From: Clostridiales bacterium
GTDB taxonomy: Bacteria > Bacillota > Clostridia > Christensenellales > CAG-138
Assembly: GCA_024691085.1 (NCBI GenBank)
Contig: JAILNX010000009.1
Coordinates: 1 to 64,000 of the forward strand
Length of the DNA stretch: 64,000 nt
Direction: 5' to 3'
Below the pieces are notes generated by a model. That model made no database searches. It was given only the letters and a program-made list of their open reading frames with translations, and was not told where the DNA came from. Positions 26,684-34,679 of the stretch are shown piece after piece (position 1 is the stretch's first letter; every line of letters starts with the position of its first letter). Made by a program: the position numbers and the translations under genes.

Positions 26684-27550
26684 ATGAGAGCCGACGGTTC
26701 TTTTAAAAAATACATATCGTTTTTGATGGCGCTTCTCTTTGCGCTCATTCTTTCGGGATGCAAGGATCCCGCCGTCGATCCCGACGACGTCGTCGTGATA
26801 GGGGGAAACACTCAGGCTCCAGCGACCGCCGTACCGACTCCGGATGCCACGCCAACTCCCGCGCCGACGGATACGCCGGCGCCGACGGACGTACTGCCGA
26901 ACCCCGGCGGACCCGTCATCTATCTGACCTTTGACGACGGCCCCTATAAGTACACCGGAGAGGTGCTCGACATACTCGCCTCGTATCACATCAAGGCGAC
27001 CTTCTTCACGATCGGCGATCAGATCCAGAAATACCCGGAGCTTGCGAAGCGCATCGCCGAGGAGGGACACTGCCTCGCGTGCCATTCGCAGACGCACAAC
27101 ATGAACAGCTGCTACAAGAGCACCGACGCGCTGGTGAACGAGCTTGCCAGGTGGCGGCAGACGGTAATAAACGCCGTCGGCTATGACGCGGGCGCGTATG
27201 TTTTCAGGTTCCCGGGCGGCACGACCAACACCACGATCGGCGGCAGGAGCGGACGCGATCCGTACGTTGCGGCCGCTAACGGCGCCGGCTATTACGTGTT
27301 CGACTGGAACATGGGTATCAACGACCGCTGGCTTGCGGGCAACACGCAGGGCCTTTCCAAGATCGACTATTTCTGGTGGTCGTATCAGGATACCTATCAG
27401 ACCTTCAAGAACACGAGGCCCCTGATACTCATCATCCACGACACCGAGCCGGTCAGCGTGGAGCTTCTGCCGAGGATAATCGAGGACCTCATCGCGAAGG
27501 GTTTTACCTTCGGCACGCTCAACAACGAGCATAACAATTATTTGATGTAA
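26684..27550 (+). CDS. Polysaccharide deacetylase lipoprotein (NodB family)
   Basis: A 288-residue predicted lipoprotein with lipobox LILSGC (cysteine at about residue 26) and a Pro/Thr/Ala linker (45-75). The carbohydrate esterase 4 domain shows all five motifs: TFDDGP near residue 85, HSQTH near 132 for metal binding, RFPGG near 172, DWN near 207 and LILIIHD near 247. These enzymes remove acetyl groups from peptidoglycan or other N-acetylated glycans, and the anchor places it outside the membrane. PgdA-like modification of peptidoglycan for lysozyme resistance is the most likely role. It has its own promoter. Confidence 0.9.
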   Translation: MRADGSFKKYISFLMALLFALILSGCKDPAVDPDDVVVIGGNTQAPATAVPTPDATPTPAPTDTPAPTDVLPNPGGPVIYLTFDDGPYKYTGEVLDILASYHIKATFFTIGDQIQKYPELAKRIAEEGHCLACHSQTHNMNSCYKSTDALVNELARWRQTVINAVGYDAGAYVFRFPGGTTNTTIGGRSGRDPYVAAANGAGYYVFDWNMGINDRWLAGNTQGLSKIDYFWWSYQDTYQTFKNTRPLILIIHDTEPVSVELLPRIIEDLIAKGFTFGTLNNEHNNYLM

Positions 27551-27565
27551 ATATATATTAAAGGC

Positions 27566-27594
27566 TTGAAATCAAGCCGCGGCTGTGGTACAAT
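27566..27594 (+). promoter_or_regulatory. Promoter of the zinc-ribbon membrane protein
   Basis: TTGAAA (27566-27571) and TACAAT (27589-27594) with a 17-base spacer. Confidence 0.7.
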
Positions 27595-27657
27595 ATCTTG
27601 TGTGAGAGAAGAGCTCTCAAACGATATTTAAGCAATTTATATTCGGAGGTTTTTATT

Positions 27658-28119
27658 ATGGCATTCTGTAAAAACTGCGGCGCCCAGATGGGCGATGACG
27701 AAAGGTTCTGCCCCAACTGCGGTCATGCGGCCCAGGCTCAGGCTCCCCAGGCGCAGCCCGCTCCCCAGGCGACCGACGACGTAACCGCCAACAAGGGCAT
27801 ATCCATTCTCTCGTATCTCGGACCGCTCGTGTTCATCCCCATGTTCGTAAGGAAGGATTCGGACTTCGCTCAGTACCACGCAAGACAGGGCTTCACGCTC
27901 TTCGTACTCTACGTTGCGACATGGATCGTCGACATCATCCTCGGCATCATCAACCGCGCGGTCGGCGGAACGTGGATCCTCAGCCTGCTCAACTCGCTGA
28001 TCTCCCTCGCTCCCGTCGTGCTCGCCGTATTCGGCATCATCAACTGCTTCAGAGGCGTAAAGAAGCCCCTGCCCCTTATCGGCGGCATCGACCTCTGGCA
28101 CACCTTCACCGGCAAATAA
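27658..28119 (+). CDS. Zinc-ribbon membrane protein (DUF4870-like)
   Basis: A 153-residue protein. The N-terminus is a zinc ribbon with two CxxC pairs (FCKNCGAQM and FCPNCGHA), followed by an Ala/Gln/Pro linker to about residue 42. The hydrophobic part has two or three membrane helices with YLGPLVFIPMFV, FAQYHARQGFTLFV and a last span ending near LPLIGGIDLWHTFTG. That pattern matches the small DUF4870-type membrane family; its role is unknown. GGAGG precedes the ATG, and its own promoter and terminator make it monocistronic. Confidence 0.8.
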   Translation: MAFCKNCGAQMGDDERFCPNCGHAAQAQAPQAQPAPQATDDVTANKGISILSYLGPLVFIPMFVRKDSDFAQYHARQGFTLFVLYVATWIVDIILGIINRAVGGTWILSLLNSLISLAPVVLAVFGIINCFRGVKKPLPLIGGIDLWHTFTGK

Positions 28120-28130
28120 TACTGATATTA

Positions 28131-28161
28131 AAAACGCCGTTCCGGCCGGAACGGCGTTTTT
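28131..28161. terminator. Bidirectional terminator
   Basis: A 15-base-pair palindrome AAAACGCCGTTCCGG/CCGGAACGGCGTTTT (28131-28160) between convergent genes. Confidence 0.88.
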
Positions 28162-28167
28162 GCGTGC

Positions 28168-28953
28168 TCATTTTCGCCTGTCGTTTATCGTCGTGACAAA
28201 GCCCTCGAACACGTCGCAGAGCTTCGGCGCCTGATCGCTGTAAGGTATCCCGTGCGGCGCGTCCTTGATCACGATATGCCTCGCGGCGGGCAGCTTTTTT
28301 TTAATAAGGTCATAGCTTTTGGGATCGACTCGGCTGTCGTTCTCCGCCTCGACCAGCATGACCGGCGCCTTGATCCTGTCCATTCCGTCGAGCGCGATCT
28401 TCGCCATACTGCGGATGTCGCGGAGCTTGCGCGTCGCCATGCCGGAATACATCTCGTGTTCCGGGTTCTTGAAGCCCTCCGCGGTCTGGACAAAGGGGAT
28501 CAGCGGGGAGGCGTCGGCGCAGAGATTCAGGTACCCCTTCATGCGGACGGGCGGGCAGATCAGGAACACTCCCGCGAGCTTCCCGTCGCCCTCGCGCTTC
28601 GCGGCGAGATCCGCCATCAGAAGCGCGCCGAGGCTGAGCCCGCAGAGAATTATCTTGTCGCAGCCGGCGCCAACGAGCTTTATATACGCCTCCTCGGCGT
28701 CCCTCCGCCAGTCCTCATAGGTCGCCCTGTCAAGCTCGCCGAAGGTCTTGCCGTGCCCCGTAAGGAGCGGCAGCGCCGCGGAAAGCCCCATGCCGACCGC
28801 GCGGTCGTAAAGACAGCGCATGGTGGACGGCGTGCACCCGTAACCGTGACAGACGAGAACGCCCGTACCGCTTCCCTTGAAGAAGCGGGAGAGCGAGGCC
28901 TCCGTAAAGCCCCATTCCTTATCTCTTACCTTTTTTCCGAACTTAACCGACAT
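28168..28953 (-). CDS. Carboxylesterase-like alpha/beta hydrolase
   Basis: A 261-residue serine hydrolase of the Est30/thermostable carboxylesterase type. The oxyanion segment VLVCHGYGCTPSTMR is near residue 32, LLTGHGKT near 63, the nucleophile elbow LCGLSLGALL near 102, the acid in VEAENDSRVDP near 208, and the histidine in KDAPHGIPY near 237. No signal peptide. Physiological substrate unknown. A palindromic terminator separates it from the convergent zinc-ribbon gene. Its start is preceded by GGAGGTATCGAA. Confidence 0.85.
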   Translation of the reverse strand: MSVKFGKKVRDKEWGFTEASLSRFFKGSGTGVLVCHGYGCTPSTMRCLYDRAVGMGLSAALPLLTGHGKTFGELDRATYEDWRRDAEEAYIKLVGAGCDKIILCGLSLGALLMADLAAKREGDGKLAGVFLICPPVRMKGYLNLCADASPLIPFVQTAEGFKNPEHEMYSGMATRKLRDIRSMAKIALDGMDRIKAPVMLVEAENDSRVDPKSYDLIKKKLPAARHIVIKDAPHGIPYSDQAPKLCDVFEGFVTTINDRRK

Positions 28954-29058
28954 TTCGATACCTCCGAACGCTCCGTAGATTATAATTCAAAACGGCGCAT
29001 TTTGCAAGTTGTTAACGGTTTTGCCCGATCCCGTTAACAGTTCCTTCATTTTTCGCCG

Positions 29059-29087
29059 TTGCAAAAAGGCTTTTTCTGTGATAAAAT
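29059..29087 (+). promoter_or_regulatory. Promoter of the cohesin/Trx-dockerin gene pair
   Basis: TTGCAA (29059-29064) and TAAAAT (29082-29087) with a 17-base spacer, 51 bases before the start codon. Confidence 0.65.
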
Positions 29088-29137
29088 GTATCTGGTCGAA
29101 TGGCGTCATTCGAATCCAATGTCGAAAGGAACAGAAA

Positions 29138-29998
29138 ATGAAAAGGATTTTATACATATTTGTTGCCGCAATGCTTCTCCTCGTGACCGCCGCGTCGCCC
29201 GTTTTCGCGTCCTCCGCGCCGAGGTTCTATCTCGAGGGCCCGTCCCGCGCGAAGGTGGGGGATACCATCGAGGTCAGCCTTAAGCTCGAGGGAACGTACG
29301 AGGCGAGCGTCATCCATGTCAAGGTCGGCTTTGATCCCGCCGCTTTCGACTTCGTTTCCCGCACGCTCGGGGATACCGCGGAAGCCTTCCGCGAGATCGA
29401 CGCCGTGATAATGTGCGAACCTACCCAAGCGCGCGACGCCGTGGGCTACGGCATGGTCTCTCCGTACCCCGATGAATTTGCGTCGGCCACCGGCACCCTG
29501 GTCACGATCAGGCTCGAGGTCAAGTCTGCCGACGTGCCCGATCAGAAGATCACCCTCGACGTCAGCGAGTTTGAGTATCTTCCCGAAGGCGAGACGCAGG
29601 CGACGTCCATTGATTTCACCAAGTCCGACCTTTCCATGACGCTGTATTCTGCGGACGATCCGAACTATACCGAGGAACCCAACGTGACCGACGATCCCAA
29701 TACGACCGACGATCCCAACGTTACCGATGATCCCAATACGACCGACGATCCCAACACGACCGACGATCCCAACACGACCGACGACCCCAACGCGACACAG
29801 GATCCCGATGCGACCGGGGATCCGACTCCGATCGCCGAGCCCGATGAAACTCCCGATCCCGGCAAAGAGGGCGGGGAGGGCGCGAAAGGCCCCAAGATCA
29901 AGAACTACGTCTGGTACATCGCTGCCGGCGCCGGCGCAGCCGTTATTGCGGCGCTCATTATCGTTCTTGTAAGGAGCAAACGGTCGCGCAAAGAATAA
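29138..29998 (+). CDS. Membrane-anchored cohesin-domain surface protein
   Basis: A 286-residue exported protein: signal peptide 1-26; cohesin-like domain about 32-175 (VGDTIEVSLKLEGTYEASV, GTLVTIRLEVKSADV); an Asp/Asn/Pro/Thr linker of six-residue repeats (about 185-230); then a C-terminal membrane helix (about 258-280) and the positively charged end RSKRSRKE. The anchor leaves the cohesin outside the cell. It shares the core LEG-[ST]-Y-[DE]-A and the LG..A..F spacing with the cohesin of the gene at 16797, so they are paralogues. The next gene, 18 bases downstream, ends in a dockerin, so an encoded receptor-ligand pair is likely. Open frame reaches back to 29009, but AAAGGA sets the start at 29138. 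Confidence 0.83.
   Translation: MKRILYIFVAAMLLLVTAASPVFASSAPRFYLEGPSRAKVGDTIEVSLKLEGTYEASVIHVKVGFDPAAFDFVSRTLGDTAEAFREIDAVIMCEPTQARDAVGYGMVSPYPDEFASATGTLVTIRLEVKSADVPDQKITLDVSEFEYLPEGETQATSIDFTKSDLSMTLYSADDPNYTEEPNVTDDPNTTDDPNVTDDPNTTDDPNTTDDPNTTDDPNATQDPDATGDPTPIAEPDETPDPGKEGGEGAKGPKIKNYVWYIAAGAGAAVIAALIIVLVRSKRSRKE
29689..29800 (+). repeat. 18-base in-frame tandem repeat (Thr-Asp-Asp-Pro-Asn)
   Basis: Copies of an 18-base unit encoding [TV]TDDPN form the linker between the cohesin and the membrane anchor. Confidence 0.8.
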
Positions 29999-30016
29999 GA
30001 AAAGGAATGTCTGCCT

Positions 30017-30718
30017 ATGAAAAAAACAATGGCAATAATACTCGTACTGTTGATGCTTTTAACGCCTCTCGGCGCGGGCGCTCTGACGAGGGCCCAGGTC
30101 GGGACGGACGTCAGCGGCTTCTCATCGACCGACCTTGACGGCAAGACGATAAAAGGAAACGTGTTCGCCTCCTACGACGTCTCGATCGTCTGCTACTTCG
30201 CCATGTGGAGCTCGCGGTGCCTTTCGCAGCTCGAGCTTCTTCAGCAAGTGCACGAAGCACATTCCGAATACGGCGTGTTCGGAATGCTCCTCGTCGATTC
30301 CACGAGCACCGCGGAGCTTGCGAAACAGTACTTTGATGAAAAGGGTTACACCTTCACGGTGTTCCTCGTGGACAGCGTGTGGAAGAGCGTGGTCGAACAG
30401 TCCGTGTTCATCCCGCAGAGCCATATCGTGAGCTCGGACGGCGTGATCGTCGAGTCGTGGCAGGCCACGTTCTCGAGCGCCGCAAAGATCGAAGAACGCC
30501 TCGCTCTCTGCGCGGGCGGGACCGCGGCGCCGGACGGCGACGTCAACAACGACGGAAAAACCGACGCGACCGACGCGCTGATAATACTCAGGATGGCGAT
30601 GGAGATAATCGACGTGACTCCCTACGCACTCGCGCACGGCGATATGGACGGGAGCGGCAAGCTCGAACCCGCGGACGCTCTGATCGTGCTCCGCATGTCG
30701 ATGGGAATAATCATCTGA
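30017..30718 (+). CDS. Secreted thioredoxin-fold protein with C-terminal dockerin
   Basis: A 233-residue protein: signal peptide 1-23; TlpA/peroxiredoxin-like thioredoxin fold about 28-165; type I dockerin about 170-233 with DVNNDGKTDATDALIILR and DMDGSGKLEPADALIVLR. The fold is recognised from YFAMWSSRCLSQLELLQ at the active-site position and the cis-proline loop FIPQSHIV. The first cysteine of the usual WCxxC is a serine (WSSRC), so normal dithiol exchange is not expected; another cysteine (IVCYF) lies five residues before the motif. The 18-base gap to the cohesin gene and the shared promoter imply co-expression and docking onto that cohesin. Confidence 0.82.
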   Translation: MKKTMAIILVLLMLLTPLGAGALTRAQVGTDVSGFSSTDLDGKTIKGNVFASYDVSIVCYFAMWSSRCLSQLELLQQVHEAHSEYGVFGMLLVDSTSTAELAKQYFDEKGYTFTVFLVDSVWKSVVEQSVFIPQSHIVSSDGVIVESWQATFSSAAKIEERLALCAGGTAAPDGDVNNDGKTDATDALIILRMAMEIIDVTPYALAHGDMDGSGKLEPADALIVLRMSMGIII

Positions 30719-30726
30719 CCGTAAAT

Positions 30727-30756
30727 AAAAAAGCCAAGCGAACGCTTGGCTTTTTT
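30727..30756. terminator. Bidirectional terminator
   Basis: AAAAAAGCCAAGCG (30727-30740) pairs with CGCTTGGCTTTTTT (30743-30756). Confidence 0.9.
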
Positions 30757-30765
30757 GTATCATCA

Positions 30766-31365
30766 TCAATTATATTCCGCTCTCGCGCCGCCGATGAGCT
30801 TCGGGCGCACCCTTGCCATGACGACGTTAGCAGCGCCGATCTTATCGTTCTGGGCGTGAACGGGGACGGCGACCGGACGCATGTGCATGCCGATCAGCAC
30901 TCCGCCGACGTCCATGCCGGCCTTTGCCTGACCTTTGATGTCCTCAACGACGACGGGCTCGTCGAACACCTCCATGGCGCGTACGCTCCACGCGCCGCCC
31001 GCGTGCAGGCGGGGCTTCACGCAAACCTCATAGAAGCCGTATTTCTCCATGCATTCGCGCTCGACGACCACCGCGCGGTTCAGATGCTCGCAGCACTGGC
31101 AGGCAAGATACAGCCCGTGCGCCTTCGCGATCGGTAGCACCTCGTCCATTATGGCGCACGCGACGTCGTAGGTCGAATGCGTGCCCATCTGCTCGCCCAT
31201 AACGCGGCTCGTTGAGCAGCCGATCACGACGATGTCGCCCGGGCGGAGCTTCGGTATGTTGTGAGAGCTCGTTCCGGCATAGAGAAGGCCGACCTCGCCG
31301 TAGTTCACGAGCTCCGTCATTGCGGCTTTCGCCTGTTCTTTTATCAATTCAAGAGATATTTCCAC
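30766..31365 (-). CDS. UPF0340/TIGR01440 family protein (YwlG-like)
   Basis: A 199-residue soluble protein of the YwlG family. Family landmarks are LVIGCSTSRVMGE-type IVVIGCSTSRVMGE near residue 47, GTHSTYDVAC near 63, LACQCCEHLNRA near 88, and VDVGGVLIGMHMRPVAVPV near 155. Its biochemical role is unknown. The GTG start at 31365 is chosen because GGAGGTGA lies five bases upstream; the open frame reaches 31419 but without a ribosome site. It has its own promoter, divergent from the dehydrogenase. Confidence 0.85.
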   Translation of the reverse strand: MEISLELIKEQAKAAMTELVNYGEVGLLYAGTSSHNIPKLRPGDIVVIGCSTSRVMGEQMGTHSTYDVACAIMDEVLPIAKAHGLYLACQCCEHLNRAVVVERECMEKYGFYEVCVKPRLHAGGAWSVRAMEVFDEPVVVEDIKGQAKAGMDVGGVLIGMHMRPVAVPVHAQNDKIGAANVVMARVRPKLIGGARAEYN

Positions 31366-31390
31366 TTGAATCACCTCCGTATCAAGTGTT

Positions 31391-31419
31391 ATTATATAGC
31401 CGAATGAAGAAAAATACAA
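31391..31419 (-). promoter_or_regulatory. Promoter of the UPF0340 gene
   Basis: On the minus strand TTGTAT (31414-31419) and TATAAT (31391-31396) are separated by 17 bases. The overlapping + strand may carry the weaker divergent promoter of the dehydrogenase. Confidence 0.7.
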
Positions 31420-31433
31420 GGAGCAAACTGATC

Positions 31434-32396
31434 ATGAGAAATATACTTGTCACGATACCCGTAACCGAGGAAGAGCTCTCCCGCCTCAAGGCCGCCTGCC
31501 CGGACGGCGTTTTCACCTTGATACCCAAGGAAAAACTCGACGCGAAGGCCGTTAAAGACAAGGAGATCATAATAGGCAATATCCCGAAGGAGCTCGTGCC
31601 CGAATGCGGAAAGCTCAGGCTCCTCGAGCTCAATATGGCCGGCACGGACGGATATCCCGAGCTCATGCCCGAAGGCGCGGTACTCGTCAACTCCTCGGGC
31701 GCTTACGGGCTCGCCATCTCCGAGCATATGCTCGGAATGCTCCTTGCGATAAAAAAGAAGCTGTATCTTTATTATGATAATCAGCATGATTCCCTGTGGC
31801 GGGACGAGGGCGGCGTCACGAGCATAGAGGACGCTTACGTTCTCTCCGTCGGCATGGGGGATATCGGCGGCGAATTCACGAGAAAGTGCAAGGCGCTCGG
31901 AGCGTACACCGTCGGCATAAGGCGAAACGTGCGCGAAAAGCCCGATTACGCCGACGAGATGCATACTCTCGACGAGCTCGATTTGCTGCTTCCGCTGGCG
32001 GACGTCGTCGCGCTTTCGCTTCCGTCGGGCGCTGCGACGCGCGGGCTCATGGACGAAAGAAGGCTCCGCATGATGAAAAAGGGCGCCGTGCTCATTAACG
32101 TCGGCCGCGGAAACGCGATAGTCACTGACGATCTCGTCAGGGTGCTGAACGACGGTCACATCTATGCCGCGCTCGACGTCGTCGACCCCGAGCCGCTCCC
32201 CGCGGAGCATCCGCTCTGGAAGGCGCCGAACGTGTTTATCACGCCGCACATCTCGGGCTTCTTCCACTTAAGGCAGACGCTCGAGAGGATAATCGCCATC
32301 GCCGAGGAAAACTTAAAGAGGTTCTCCTCGGGAGAACCCCTTCTGAACGTAGTTGATTCGAAAACCGGCTACCGCGGTTGCGAAAACAGGGCTTAA
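31434..32396 (+). CDS. D-2-hydroxyacid dehydrogenase
   Basis: A 320-residue NAD-dependent enzyme of the 2-hydroxyacid dehydrogenase family. The Rossmann motif is VGMGDIGGEFTRKCKALGAY near residue 140; INVGRGNAIVTDDL lies near residue 221 and DVVDPEPLPAEHPLW near residue 246, with the catalytic histidine in ITPHISGF near 268. The substrate is not apparent; a phosphoglycerate or glyoxylate reductase-like role is possible. AAGGAG, 10 bases upstream, sets the ATG of MRNILVTIP as start. Its stop codon overlaps the stop codon of the convergent ABC ATPase gene, with no terminator between them. Confidence 0.86.
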   Translation: MRNILVTIPVTEEELSRLKAACPDGVFTLIPKEKLDAKAVKDKEIIIGNIPKELVPECGKLRLLELNMAGTDGYPELMPEGAVLVNSSGAYGLAISEHMLGMLLAIKKKLYLYYDNQHDSLWRDEGGVTSIEDAYVLSVGMGDIGGEFTRKCKALGAYTVGIRRNVREKPDYADEMHTLDELDLLLPLADVVALSLPSGAATRGLMDERRLRMMKKGAVLINVGRGNAIVTDDLVRVLNDGHIYAALDVVDPEPLPAEHPLWKAPNVFITPHISGFFHLRQTLERIIAIAEENLKRFSSGEPLLNVVDSKTGYRGCENRA

Positions 32397-32953
32397 AGCC
32401 TTATAATTTCATCACAGTTCAGCAGCTCCGCCTCGTGCTCGTCATGCGTAATGAGAAGTATCGAGGCGTTTTTCGCGTGAAGGAGTATCTTCTTGGCGAC
32501 GCGTTCGCGCATATCGGGATCGAGACCCTTGAACGGCTCGTCAAGCAGAAGGGGATCACCCGAGAACGCCAGCGCCCTCGCGATCGCCGCGCGGCGCTGC
32601 ATTCCGCCGGAAAGCTCCTTCGGGAGCTTATCCATGCTGTCATAAAGCTCCATATCACGGAGGATATCTTCGACGGAGACGCCCGGCGCCGCAGAGTACG
32701 AGACGTTCTTCTTCGCGCTGAACCACGGAAGGAGTCTGTCCTCCTGGAATACCACGGCGGGTTTTTCACCGGACGCTCTTTCGATTACGCCGGCTGAAGG
32801 CGTGAGGATCCCCAAAAGGAGCTTTAAGAGCGTCGTTTTGCCGCGGCCGGATTCGCCCATCACGGCGATGCGCCTGCCGCCGGACAGGGACATGGAGAGA
32901 TCATCTATCACGGTTTTATCCCCGTATGAAAACTTCACGTTCTTTACTTCCAT
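32393..32953 (-). CDS. ABC importer ATPase (SsuB/TauB-like)
   Basis: A 186-residue ATP-binding subunit, slightly short for the family. Walker A is GESGRGKTT near residue 37, the Q-loop VVFQEDRLLPW near 70, the signature LSGGMQRR near 113 and Walker B LLLDEPFKGLD near 133, with the switch histidine in LLITHDEHEA near 165. Domain order and sequence fit the nitrate/taurine/alkanesulfonate importer group. GGAGG precedes the ATG, which lies within the 3' end of the permease gene (10-base overlap). Confidence 0.9.
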   Translation of the reverse strand: MEVKNVKFSYGDKTVIDDLSMSLSGGRRIAVMGESGRGKTTLLKLLLGILTPSAGVIERASGEKPAVVFQEDRLLPWFSAKKNVSYSAAPGVSVEDILRDMELYDSMDKLPKELSGGMQRRAAIARALAFSGDPLLLDEPFKGLDPDMRERVAKKILLHAKNASILLITHDEHEAELLNCDEIIRL

Positions 32954-33696
32954 TTGACTGCCCTCCCCAGAATAAGCAGCACGACCTTTTCGAGCGCGAA
33001 GCTGAGTATTATCACCGCCGCGGTCCACGCGAACAGCTCGGGTGTTTCAAGATAGAGCTTCGATTCGTATATGTACCTTCCCATACCGAACGCGGGATGC
33101 GCGATGACCTCGGCCGTCACGCCCGATTTCCAGGCAAAACCGAGTCCGGTCGTGCAGGCGGAAAGGAAGTGCGGAAGCACGGACGGCGCGTACACTCGCG
33201 TAAGCTTCTTCCCCTTCGTGTATCCGAACGCGTCCGCCATCTCAAGGAGTTGTGCGTCAGTTGCCTTTATGCCGCTCAAAACGTTCGACCATACTATCGG
33301 GAGCACCATAAGGAACGCTATGAAAAGCGGCGTGAGCGAAGACGTCAGATACAGGAGGACGAGGATAATGAAGCTCGTTACGGGAGTCGCCTTCACGATC
33401 GAGCGGAGAGGAGAGAGAAATTCGTCGAGGAATCCCGAGGCCGCGGTCACGACGCCGAGGACTGCTCCGGCGATCACTCCCAGGAAAAAGCCCGCAAACA
33501 CGCGAAGGAGCGTCATCAGGCAGCTCTTCCAGAAAACCCTCGTTCCTGCAAGAAGTACGAGAGCCTTTCCCGTTTCAAAAGGCGACGGGAGCAAAAGCTT
33601 GCTCCCGACCGCCCATGCCGCCGCCTGCCATATGACGAGCCACACGGCGGCAATGATCAACTTTCTGACTATTCTGTTTCTGAAGAAGCGCCTCAT
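32944..33696 (-). CDS. ABC importer permease (SsuC/TauC-like)
   Basis: A 250-residue membrane subunit with about six helices and the BPD_transp_1 core; the EAA-like coupling loop is LEMADAFGYTKGKKLTRVYAP near residue 155. It belongs with the preceding substrate-binding protein gene (4-base ATGA overlap) and the following ATPase gene (10-base overlap), forming a complete importer. Substrate unknown; the group includes transporters for sulfonates, nitrate, cyanate and pyrimidine precursors. Confidence 0.9.
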   Translation of the reverse strand: MRRFFRNRIVRKLIIAAVWLVIWQAAAWAVGSKLLLPSPFETGKALVLLAGTRVFWKSCLMTLLRVFAGFFLGVIAGAVLGVVTAASGFLDEFLSPLRSIVKATPVTSFIILVLLYLTSSLTPLFIAFLMVLPIVWSNVLSGIKATDAQLLEMADAFGYTKGKKLTRVYAPSVLPHFLSACTTGLGFAWKSGVTAEVIAHPAFGMGRYIYESKLYLETPELFAWTAAVIILSFALEKVVLLILGRAVKWK

Positions 33697-34649
33697 TTAA
33701 AATAGATATCGCTCTCGGGCAGCTTGCCGCCGATGGACTTGGGATCCGCTCCGAACAGCACGGTGTACATCTCGGTGAGGGACTTGGCCATCTCGTCGCC
33801 GGTGATGAAAACAATGTTGCAGCGGGGGATAGCCGACTTCGCGATGGGAGCCTTGGGCAGAATGCCCGCGTCAACGATCATCTGAGCGACTTCGTCCGTC
33901 GCGGTGTTCACGAGCTCCGCAGCCGCCTTATAATCCTCCATGAGCTTCCTTACGAGCGCCTCGTGATCCTTCACAAAGGAACGCCTTGCGATAAGAACGC
34001 CCTGAACGAGCTGGGAATCCGATACCTTGTTCCACTCCTCGGTGAGATTGAGCGCAACACGCAGAGCCTGATTCTGCATCATCGAAGCAGTCACGTTGGG
34101 CTCGGGCATCATGCCGAGGGCGACGGAACCTTCGGCCATAAGGGTCGCAAGCTCCGAATGCTCCGCCTTGAACTCGACGGTAACGTCGGTGAGGCCGTTC
34201 TTCTCGAGGAGGTAGTTGAGGATGTACTCGGGAGTGGAGCCCTGACCGGTCGCGTAAAGCGTCTTGCCGGAGAGGTCGGCCATGGAGTTTATCTCATTGC
34301 CGTTCTCGAGGACGTAGAGCACGCCGAGGGTGGTGATGCCGAGAATGACGACGTCGCCCTCAAGCTTGTTGTAAAGGACGGAAGCAACGTTCACGGGGAG
34401 AGCCGCGACGTCGAACTCGCCGGCGATGAACTGAGAGGTGACCGCGCTCGGATCGGAACCGATCGTGATGTCATACTGCTTGTAGGTCTCGGTGTTCATG
34501 AGCGGCGCGACGCCCATACCGGTCGGGCCCTTAAGAGCGGCCATACGGATAACGGTCTCATCGGGTTTTACCGGGGTCTTGCAGCCGGAAAGGGCGAATA
34601 CTGCGGCAAGCATAAGAGCCGCGAGGACAAGGGAAACGATCTTTTTCAT
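33693..34649 (-). CDS. ABC importer substrate-binding lipoprotein (SsuA/NMT1-like)
   Basis: A 318-residue lipoprotein with lipobox FALSGC (cysteine at about 23) and a two-lobed binding fold of the NMT1/SsuA type, with AALKGPTGMGVAPLM near residue 37, GEFDVAALPVNVAS near 78, and DLSGKTLYATGQGSTP near 125. It would bind the substrate outside the membrane and deliver it to the permease. The GPTG and phosphate-loop-like residues do not by themselves identify the ligand. SD GGAG precedes the ATG. It follows the regulator gene by 30 bases on the same strand with no terminator, so the regulator and the importer are one operon. Confidence 0.88.
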   Translation of the reverse strand: MKKIVSLVLAALMLAAVFALSGCKTPVKPDETVIRMAALKGPTGMGVAPLMNTETYKQYDITIGSDPSAVTSQFIAGEFDVAALPVNVASVLYNKLEGDVVILGITTLGVLYVLENGNEINSMADLSGKTLYATGQGSTPEYILNYLLEKNGLTDVTVEFKAEHSELATLMAEGSVALGMMPEPNVTASMMQNQALRVALNLTEEWNKVSDSQLVQGVLIARRSFVKDHEALVRKLMEDYKAAAELVNTATDEVAQMIVDAGILPKAPIAKSAIPRCNIVFITGDEMAKSLTEMYTVLFGADPKSIGGKLPESDIYFK

Positions 34650-34679
34650 GGTATTTCTCCTTATTATAATAGTATCGTT

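Noticed and set aside
16797..30718. Classical cellulosome locus
   Set aside because: Cohesin and dockerin modules are present, but no glycoside hydrolase or carbohydrate-binding module is seen, and the genes are about 11 kb apart.
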